From: a bacterium
Lineage (GTDB): Bacteria > Sumerlaeota > Sumerlaeia > MVZB01
Reading direction: 5' to 3'
Assembly: GCA_021372575.1 (NCBI GenBank)
Contig: JAJFUE010000096.1
Location: 1-43,790, forward strand
DNA: 43,790 bases
The notes beneath the pieces were generated by a model. It worked only from the letters and a program-made list of their open reading frames with translations. It searched no databases and had not been told where the DNA came from. Both the position numbers and the translations under genes were made by a program. Shown here piece after piece: positions 38,479 through 43,790 of the stretch. The stretch's first letter is position 1. Each line of letters begins with the position of its first letter.

Positions 38479-41061
38479 TTATTTCCCGGCGGTCAGGCGC
38501 TCGAGCTTGATGTCGCCGAGGTGGATGTATTGCAGCGCCTCGGGGCCGTAGTTGACCTGCGCGAAATCGGTGAGCCAGAACGGCGTGCGGCCGGCGGTCG
38601 CGCCGCGCGTCGTGATCTGGAACTTGATCGAATCGAACGGTTTCGTCGCGGTGAACTCGGTCGTGAACGTCGCCGTCTTTTCCGAGTTGAACAGGACGGT
38701 CGTCGTCGGCGTGTCTGCGCGCTCCGGCAGGAACACATCGACCTTGGGCCAGTCGTTCGCCGGCGTCGAGCCGTAGATCGGCGTGCCGCTGCCGGTCAGC
38801 GTCAGGCGGTATTTGCCCGACGGCGACCCCGCGCACGGCAGGATGCGGATCACGGTGCCGGCCTGCGTGATGCCGTCGAGCTTCATGTCCTTAAAGCGGG
38901 ACGCGTCGTTCCAGTCCATCGTCTCCCACAGGTAGGCATCGGGGTAAAGGTCGATGAAGCGGCGCTCGATCGATTTGCCGGTCGGCTCGGACGACGCGGC
39001 GACCTCGAAGATGATCGGCAGGCCGTATGCGCGCACAGTTGCGATCTCGCCACTGGCGGCCTCTTCGGTGATTGGGTAGTAGAAGAGCGCGTATTGGCCG
39101 GCGGGGTAGTTCTTCGGAAAATCGAACGTGTAGCGCACGATGTGGCGGCCTTGGCGCGGGACGCACAGCAGGTCGCCGCGGCCGCGAACCATGCCGCCTT
39201 CGCGGATCGGCGGCGGGATGATGATGCGGTCCCACTTGTCGAGGCGGCTCATCAGGCGCGCGAGCTTGTAGCCGCCGGTGTTGTTCCACTGCAGGCCGAT
39301 CGCGACCTGGCTGCCGGGCTCGACGCGGATCACGCCGCGGCGCTGGTCGATGCGGTTGGACGGCATCAATACGGCTTCGAGGTCGAGCCCCTCGACGGGC
39401 GGGGAGCCCGCCGGCTTGTCGAGACGGGCGTAACCAGCGGCCTCCGCGACGTCCATGATCGCCGGCTTGTCGGTCAGGAGCAGGCTTCCGTATTCACCGG
39501 GCAGGCTCGCCCAACGCACCCATGAGTTTGAGATGTCATGCGCGACGGTGGTGCGGTTAAACGAATAAAACCACCCGCCGGACAGGTTCAGCGTCGGGCT
39601 GTAGTGCACTGCTTTGCGTCGCGTCTTGCTCACGTACTGCGGATAGAAATCGAAAATCTGATCGTTCGTGCACAGCGAGGCGTCCGGCGGGACCAGCTCG
39701 TCCGTGACCTTGAGCGCCTGGATAATCTGGCCGTAAGGCTTCGCCGTGAGGTCGTGCGGCGGATTCAGGCAAGACGTCGCCGCAATGATAAGGACGATCG
39801 CAAGCCCGTAGGCCTGGTGCAGGCGCCTTACGGCAAACGGGGTTAACGATTGCGCGCGCGGGCCAAGCGCGAGGTTCCTGTTGGATCCGGCCTCGATGAT
39901 AAAGTTCGCGCCGAAGATGGCGAGCATCATCCCCGGCAGGATCATGTGCGAGAAGTTGTAGCTTTGCAGGTTGTTGAGGAAATAGAAAGCGAACAGCAGC
40001 AGGAGCATCGTGAGCCGATACGTCCACGGCGCGACGAGCATCCCGACCGCCGCAAGAATCACACCCGGGACCGTCAGCATGATCACGACGCGCGTGAAGT
40101 ACGATTTATACCACAGCTCGTGGAACAACCACGTCCCGGCCTGGCCGCTGTGGCCGCTGTATTTCGTCGCGTAGGTTTGAATCATCGTGAGCGGGTTGAG
40201 CTTATAGACCCAGAACACGATCGTGAGGCCGGCGGCCATCGCCACGAGGCCGACGATTTTCCACGTGATCGCGATGCGGCGGTGGGCCAGGTAGCCGAGA
40301 AGGAAGGCGGGGAGCCAGACGAGCGACGGGATTTTCGCAAGGCCCGCGAGCGTGAACGAAACGACGAACAGAATGTGGAACACGATCTTGTTCGGGCGCG
40401 CCATCGCCATCAGGAAAAACGAAAGCGCCGCTGTCTGGAACGCCAGCGTCATCGGCTCGGTGGTGATGATGCGCGACAGGGCGAGGTGATACGGGTTGAA
40501 CGCCACGGCGGCCATCGCCAGCAGCGCGAACAGCCAGCGGCGGCCGTCGCTGACGCGTGACGAGGCGACGCTCCAATAGCCCGCGAGCGCGGCGAACGCG
40601 ACCATCACCATGCTCCAGAACACCGACCACATGCGCGCCCACGTCCACGTTTCGCAACCCAGCGATGCACTGTAGGTCTTCGCCGCAAGCCAGGGGTAAA
40701 GCTGAAGCTCGTGGAACTCGGAACGGGCGGCGAGGATCGGCGCGCCGTGCAAAAAGCTGTCCATCGCGTAAATGTTGCTGCGCTGGCGCGCGGCGGGGTT
40801 GTCGAACGGCGGCATGTCGAGCCGCCAGCAACGTTGCCATGCACCGACGGCAAACACGACCACCATTGCAAGCATGAACCACAGGCGCGGGTCGCGGCTG
40901 ATGCGCTCGAGCCGGCGGCGCCAGGCCGGTTTCTTCGGCTCGTCCGACCATTCCTCGGCCGATTCCGCCGAGACGCTCGCGGCGTCGGGATAATCGACGG
41001 CGAACGTCGCCAGTTCGGCCTTGTCGGGCTCGATGGGCTCGGGTTTGCGATCGTCTGGCAT
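38479..41061 (-). CDS. ArnT/PMT-like membrane glycosyltransferase (GT39/GT83 type), 860 residues
   Basis: An integral-membrane protein. The N-terminal ~55 residues are acidic and cytoplasmic. The first span (WFMLAMVVVFAVGAWQRCW) is followed by RLDMPPFDNPAARQRSNIYAMD, the periplasmic loop with acidic residues near the first span that is typical of GT-C enzymes, and by about 10 further spans to residue ~435. The C-terminal ~420 residues are a periplasmic, beta-rich domain (SGGWFYSFN, then further segments rich in aromatic and Gly residues). GT-C enzymes transfer sugars from polyprenyl-phosphate donors to lipid A, proteins or glycans. SD GGAGA lies before the ATG. The methyltransferase starts 9 bases after its stop. 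Confidence 0.8.
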   Translation of the reverse strand: MPDDRKPEPIEPDKAELATFAVDYPDAASVSAESAEEWSDEPKKPAWRRRLERISRDPRLWFMLAMVVVFAVGAWQRCWRLDMPPFDNPAARQRSNIYAMDSFLHGAPILAARSEFHELQLYPWLAAKTYSASLGCETWTWARMWSVFWSMVMVAFAALAGYWSVASSRVSDGRRWLFALLAMAAVAFNPYHLALSRIITTEPMTLAFQTAALSFFLMAMARPNKIVFHILFVVSFTLAGLAKIPSLVWLPAFLLGYLAHRRIAITWKIVGLVAMAAGLTIVFWVYKLNPLTMIQTYATKYSGHSGQAGTWLFHELWYKSYFTRVVIMLTVPGVILAAVGMLVAPWTYRLTMLLLLFAFYFLNNLQSYNFSHMILPGMMLAIFGANFIIEAGSNRNLALGPRAQSLTPFAVRRLHQAYGLAIVLIIAATSCLNPPHDLTAKPYGQIIQALKVTDELVPPDASLCTNDQIFDFYPQYVSKTRRKAVHYSPTLNLSGGWFYSFNRTTVAHDISNSWVRWASLPGEYGSLLLTDKPAIMDVAEAAGYARLDKPAGSPPVEGLDLEAVLMPSNRIDQRRGVIRVEPGSQVAIGLQWNNTGGYKLARLMSRLDKWDRIIIPPPIREGGMVRGRGDLLCVPRQGRHIVRYTFDFPKNYPAGQYALFYYPITEEAASGEIATVRAYGLPIIFEVAASSEPTGKSIERRFIDLYPDAYLWETMDWNDASRFKDMKLDGITQAGTVIRILPCAGSPSGKYRLTLTGSGTPIYGSTPANDWPKVDVFLPERADTPTTTVLFNSEKTATFTTEFTATKPFDSIKFQITTRGATAGRTPFWLTDFAQVNYGPEALQYIHLGDIKLERLTAGK

Positions 41062-41076
41062 GGGGTTTCTCCAGAA

Positions 41077-41112
41077 TAGGTCCTATAGGTCCTATAAGTC
41101 TTATAGGTCCTA
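41077..41112 (+). repeat. Four 9-bp words TAGGTCCTA in the glycosyltransferase leader
   Basis: TAGGTCCTA, TAGGTCCTA, TAAGTCTTA and TAGGTCCTA follow one another, 16-51 bases upstream of the leftward start codon at 41061. Each word is itself a near palindrome. The reverse complement matches the last words of the array at 6163-6225. Confidence 0.85.
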
Positions 41113-41170
41113 TAAAAAGCACGAAAGAAATGATAGCTCAGGGAAGCGCACGCTCCAATCAAATTGGCCG

Positions 41171-41205
41171 CACTAAGCACTAAGGACTAAGGACTAAGCA
41201 CTCAA
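41171..41205 (+). repeat. Five 7-bp words (CACTAAG / GACTAAG) at the end of the M48 gene
   Basis: CACTAAG, CACTAAG, GACTAAG, GACTAAG and CACTCAA run up to and over the stop codon of the leftward M48 gene (41202). The heptamer GACTAAG also occurs after fba at 7469-7484. Confidence 0.82.
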
Positions 41206-42398
41206 TTGATCTGGTGCACGCGGCCGCAGCGCGGGCAGGCGATCATCGTGCGCGGGTCGTCGGGGCGGACCTTGAGCGTCATGCCGCACGCGCAGGCAAT
41301 CGTCAATAGGCCGGCACCGCGGTCGAGCACGCCGAGCGCCTCGCGCGTCCGGGCGATGCCCGCGTCGGCGCGCACGCGCGGCTCGTCCTCGGCGCTCGGC
41401 GCGCGGAGCGCCACGGCCTCGGCTTGCTTGAGCGTGTCGCCGCCGATCACGCCCTTGCCGTGGACGCGCTCGCACGCGGCCTGATACTCGGCAAAGCCCG
41501 CGCCGCCGCTCATCGTGCGCAGGATTTGAATGCGCTCCTCGATCGGCGGGTGCGTGCTGAACAGGCCGGAGACCCGCAGCGGGTTCGCGATGTAAAGCGG
41601 CGCGAGCGCGCGGTTGGCGGCGAGGCCGCTTCCCTCGGCCTGGCTGCCGGAGATTTTTTCGAGCGCCGCGGCCAGGCCCTGCGGGTAGCGCGTGAGCCGC
41701 GCCGACGTCGCGTCGGCCAAATACTCGCGCCGCCGCGAGCACGCCAGCCACAAGAGGCGCGCGGCCAGCGGCGCGAGGATCGCCATCACGATCGCGATGA
41801 GCATCATGATCTGCGCGGCCTGGTTGTCGCGGTCATCGCGCCGGCGCGATCCGCCGCCCCAATACGTCGCACGAAGGAAGATGTCGCTGATCATCACGAT
41901 CGCGCCGAGCATCACGGCCGCCTGCGTCATGAAACGCGTGTCGCGGTTCACGATGTGGCCGACCTCGTGCGCGATCACGCCCTGCAGTTCGTCGCGGCCG
42001 AGCCGCTTGATGAGGCCGCTGGTGACGGCGACGGCGCATTTTTCGGGCGTGCGCCCGACGGCGAACGCATTGGGTGCGGGGTCGTCGATAATATAAACGT
42101 CCGGCATCGCCGGCAGCCCCGCCGCGATCTTCATCTCCTCGACGACGTTGAACAACTGCGGCGCATCGGCGTGTTCGACCTTCTGCGCCCCGGCCGCGCC
42201 GAGCAGGATCGAGTCGCCGCTCGCAAGCGCCACGATCCACATCACGAACCACACGCCGAGCGCAACAAGCGCGCCCATCGGGCCGGCATTCGGCGCGGAC
42301 GCCGCGCCGATGATGAATCCCAACAGCACGAGCAGCACGCCCATCAGCGAGATGAGCATGAACGACCGCCGGCGATTACTGGCAATGGCTTCCCACAT
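41202..42398 (-). CDS. M48 (HtpX-like) zinc metalloprotease with C-terminal zinc ribbon
   Basis: About 398 residues from ATG 42398; the longer frame from 42470 reads a heptamer array and is rejected. Two N-terminal spans (SFMLISLMGVLLVLLGFIIG and ALVALGVWFVMWIVALA) precede the catalytic HEVGH at 144-148, in AHEVGHIVNRDT. SRRREYLADATSARL supplies the third zinc ligand. The last ~60 residues form an added zinc-ribbon-like part: ACACGMTLKV and MIACPRCGRVH. Membrane M48 proteases remove misfolded or damaged membrane proteins. LemA lies upstream, a frequent partner. The C-terminal ribbon is unusual for plain HtpX and may bind nucleic acid or protein. Confidence 0.9.
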   Translation of the reverse strand: MWEAIASNRRRSFMLISLMGVLLVLLGFIIGAASAPNAGPMGALVALGVWFVMWIVALASGDSILLGAAGAQKVEHADAPQLFNVVEEMKIAAGLPAMPDVYIIDDPAPNAFAVGRTPEKCAVAVTSGLIKRLGRDELQGVIAHEVGHIVNRDTRFMTQAAVMLGAIVMISDIFLRATYWGGGSRRRDDRDNQAAQIMMLIAIVMAILAPLAARLLWLACSRRREYLADATSARLTRYPQGLAAALEKISGSQAEGSGLAANRALAPLYIANPLRVSGLFSTHPPIEERIQILRTMSGGAGFAEYQAACERVHGKGVIGGDTLKQAEAVALRAPSAEDEPRVRADAGIARTREALGVLDRGAGLLTIACACGMTLKVRPDDPRTMIACPRCGRVHQIN

Positions 42399-42408
42399 GT
42401 TTGTCTTT

Positions 42409-42549
42409 CGTGAATCGTGGATCGTGGATCGTGAATCGTGAGCGCCAAACTCCTGTTGGCCTTGCAACAAATCCGAATCGCGAATCGCCAGTCAAAAAAC
42501 GCTGGTTGCCTATCGAATGCTTTACGATTCACGATCCACGATTCACGTC
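42409..42549. repeat. Inverted heptamer arrays between lemA and the M48 gene
   Basis: Heptamers GTGAATC, GTGGATC, GTGGATC, GTGAATC start at 42409-42441. The complementary words ATTCACG, ATCCACG, ATTCACG lie at 42524-42549. The two arrays can pair around ~80 bases. A single trace of the same word is at 17476-17493. Confidence 0.85.
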
Positions 42550-42551
42550 AC

Positions 42552-43118
42552 CTAAAACTTAACCTGCGGCGCCTGGCGTTCGGCGGCGTCCTGGATTTCG
42601 AAGAACGGCTGCTCGGCGAAGTTGAACATGCCGGCGATGATGTTGTCCGGGAAGCTCTGCACCTTCGTGTTGTATTGCATGGTGTTGTCGTTGTAGTTCT
42701 GGCGCGCGAAGCCGATGCGGTTTTCCGTCGCGGTCAGTTCTTCCTGCAGCGCCATGAAGTTCTCGTTGGCCTTGAGGTTCGGGTATTGTTCGACGAGCAG
42801 CATGAGCTTGCCGAGCGCGCCGCTGAGGCCGGCCTCGGCCTGCGCCTGTTGCTCGACCCCCTTGGCGTTGACCGCCGCCGAGCGCGCCTGGATGACCGCC
42901 TCGAGCGTTCCGCGTTCGTGGCCGGCGTAGCCCTTCACCGTCTCGACGAGGTTCGGGATCAGGTCGTGGCGGCGCTTGAGCTGCACGTCGATCTGCGACC
43001 ACGCTTCGCGCACCATGTTGCGCATCCGCACGAGCCCGTTGTAAATCCCCACCACCCACAGGATCGCGATCAGGACGATCACGCCAACGACGATCAAGGC
43101 AATCATCGGTCCGGTCAT
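42552..43118 (-). CDS. lemA: LemA family protein
   Basis: A 188-residue protein. The N-terminal membrane anchor IALIVVGVIVLIAILWVVGIYN is followed by the LemA signature: YNGLVRMRNMVREAWSQIDV, QLKRRHDLIPNLVETVKGYA then HERGTLEAVIQARSA, and ENRIGFARQNYNDNTMQYN with SFPDNIIAGMFNF near the C-terminus. The family forms helical bundles exposed outside the cytoplasmic membrane; function is not settled, but genetic pairing with M48 proteases is common. GAGGG lies 7 bases before the ATG. It is the middle gene of a three-gene unit: 16 bases after the zf-TFIIB gene and upstream of the M48 gene. Confidence 0.95.
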   Translation of the reverse strand: MTGPMIALIVVGVIVLIAILWVVGIYNGLVRMRNMVREAWSQIDVQLKRRHDLIPNLVETVKGYAGHERGTLEAVIQARSAAVNAKGVEQQAQAEAGLSGALGKLMLLVEQYPNLKANENFMALQEELTATENRIGFARQNYNDNTMQYNTKVQSFPDNIIAGMFNFAEQPFFEIQDAAERQAPQVKF

Positions 43119-43134
43119 CTCGGTGCCCTCGCTT

Positions 43135-43560
43135 TCATGTTTCGGAATCCGTTTCGAACCTTCGCTTTTCCAGATTCGAGAGGAACATCTGCTCGAGGAA
43201 ATCGGCCGCGGGGTGGCCCGAAGCCTCGATGAGCTCCAACAGTTCGCCGCCGTCGAGCCAGTAGCCGTCGCCGCGCGCGCAGCATTCGATCTGCGGGCCG
43301 ACCGTCTCGATCGTCTTCATCTTGCGCAGGCAGCGCGGGCACTTGCGTTCGCTGATCATTTGCGAACCGCGCGCGGCGGCCTCGAGGACGAATTCCGTCG
43401 CCCGTTCGCCGGCGCGCGCGCCGATCAGGTCGAGCTCGCCGCGATCGAGCCACACGCCGCCGCATGTGGGACAGTAATCGACCTCGACGCCGTCGAGCTC
43501 GCAAATCACAAGCGGCTCATGGTCCACGGGGCAACGGTTATAGGCCTTGCGTCCGGCCAT
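43135..43560 (-). CDS. Double zf-TFIIB (transcription factor zinc-finger) domain protein
   Basis: A 141-residue cytoplasmic protein with two related zinc-finger units. The first is RCPVDHEPL, then VDYCPTCGGVWLDRGELDLI. The second is KCPRCLRKMKTIE, then IECCARGDGYWLDGGELLELI, in which the usual CxxCxG is changed to CCARGDGYW, so metal binding of this unit may differ. This matches the zf-TFIIB/YebC-like bacterial family of unknown function. The start has GAGG about 7 bases upstream. It heads the unit zf-TFIIB, lemA and M48. The link suggests a regulator or adaptor for the membrane quality-control proteins. Confidence 0.88.
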   Translation of the reverse strand: MAGRKAYNRCPVDHEPLVICELDGVEVDYCPTCGGVWLDRGELDLIGARAGERATEFVLEAAARGSQMISERKCPRCLRKMKTIETVGPQIECCARGDGYWLDGGELLELIEASGHPAADFLEQMFLSNLEKRRFETDSET

Positions 43561-43633
43561 CTGATTCCTCTGGGATCAGATTAGCGGAGTGGCCAACAAA
43601 ACGCATCCGGATTTCGCGCTAAAAAATTCGCCA

Positions 43634-43668
43634 TGCAAAAACGCCAAACCCGCAAAACGCGCAAATTT
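43634..43668 (+). repeat. GCAAAA-type word array
   Basis: Words GCAAAAAC, GCCAAACCC, GCAAAACGC, GCAAATTTT follow each other upstream of the zf-TFIIB gene. They are the same word type as in the arms at 17605 and 37203, here without a visible complementary arm. Confidence 0.65.
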
Positions 43669-43710
43669 TGAAAAAAGAAGATTCAGTCAGCTGGTTCCCA
43701 AATCTTGTTG

Positions 43711-43790
43711 GCCTCGAAGAGGCCGCAGCAAGTAGCCCCCGGCGAAGCGCAGCGCCGCCGGGGGTTGGGACGGCAATCAGAATTGCGCCC
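43711..43790 (+). repeat. Three-hairpin dispersed repeat, copy 3 (cut by window end)
   Basis: Hairpin 1 is GGCCTC-GAA-GAGGCC (43710-43724). Hairpin 2 is CCCCCGGCG / CGCCGGGGG (43736-43744 with 43756-43764) with the AGCGCAGCGC loop. The spacer and any third hairpin run to the window end. Hairpin 1 has wholly different bases from copies 1 and 2 but keeps position and pairing. Confidence 0.72.

Noticed and set aside
41077-42549. Possible CRISPR arrays
   Set aside because: Units are only 7-9 bp and directly contiguous, without unique spacers; no cas genes are near.

Overview
This is a GC-rich chromosomal segment of a diderm (Gram-negative-type) bacterium. The evidence is TatA/TatC, a fused ResB-CcsA cytochrome c assembly protein, TolQ/TolR/TonB-like genes, several lipoproteins, a PEP-CTERM sorting signal and MurJ. 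Gene content, PEP-CTERM tail, TRL-like lipoproteins and very hairpin-rich intergenic DNA suggest an uncultured lineage near Sumerlaeota, Hydrogenedentota, Lentisphaerota or Planctomycetota. That placement is inference; no marker here fixes the phylum.

Layout. 1-5.3 kb: the end of a heparinase-like lyase, a hairpin-rich gene-poor stretch with a decayed group II intron 3' end, and an AT-rich islet with two secreted orphan proteins. 5.3-11.3 kb: a proline/serine-rich orphan, class II aldolase, a zeta-like ATPase with a small partner, two tandem orphan paralogs, two TRL-like lipoproteins and a PEP-CTERM protein. 11.4-17.5 kb: ResB-CcsA fusion, ROK kinase, tatA, tatC and a TPR lipoprotein. 17.5-21.9 kb: parS-like sites, then parA, parB, and exbB/exbD/tonB-like genes on one strand. 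22-23.2 kb: a lipoprotein and an AbrB/PIN toxin-antitoxin pair. 23.8-32.2 kb: a B12-binding radical SAM protein, two ~970-residue secreted beta-propeller/beta-helix paralogs and a SUKH-family protein. 32.2-37.2 kb: VapBC-like pair, ferredoxin, tRNA-Gly(GCC), murJ, a DUF188 protein and a sodium:solute symporter. 37.4-43.6 kb, leftward: a glycosyltransferase/methyltransferase pair and a zf-TFIIB / LemA / M48 protease unit.

The main unexplained signal lies between and at the edges of genes. (i) Arrays of 6-, 7-, 8- or 9-bp words with slight variation sit at gene starts and ends in more than a dozen places, sometimes as self-complementary pairs. (ii) A three-hairpin element recurs at about 2.0, 23.5 and 43.7 kb, with a variant at 1.7 kb; its stems change in a compensatory way. 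(iii) A ~35-bp arm recurs as inverted pairs at 9.4 and 35.75 kb. (iv) Two other hairpin elements have entered the ccsBA coding sequence in frame. These elements supply start codons, protein tails and leader DNA to neighbouring genes. The clearest protein novelty is a ladder of nine cysteines, about one per coil, in both beta-helix proteins. Starts were adjusted by Shine-Dalgarno (SD) position where visible; all comparisons were made by eye.
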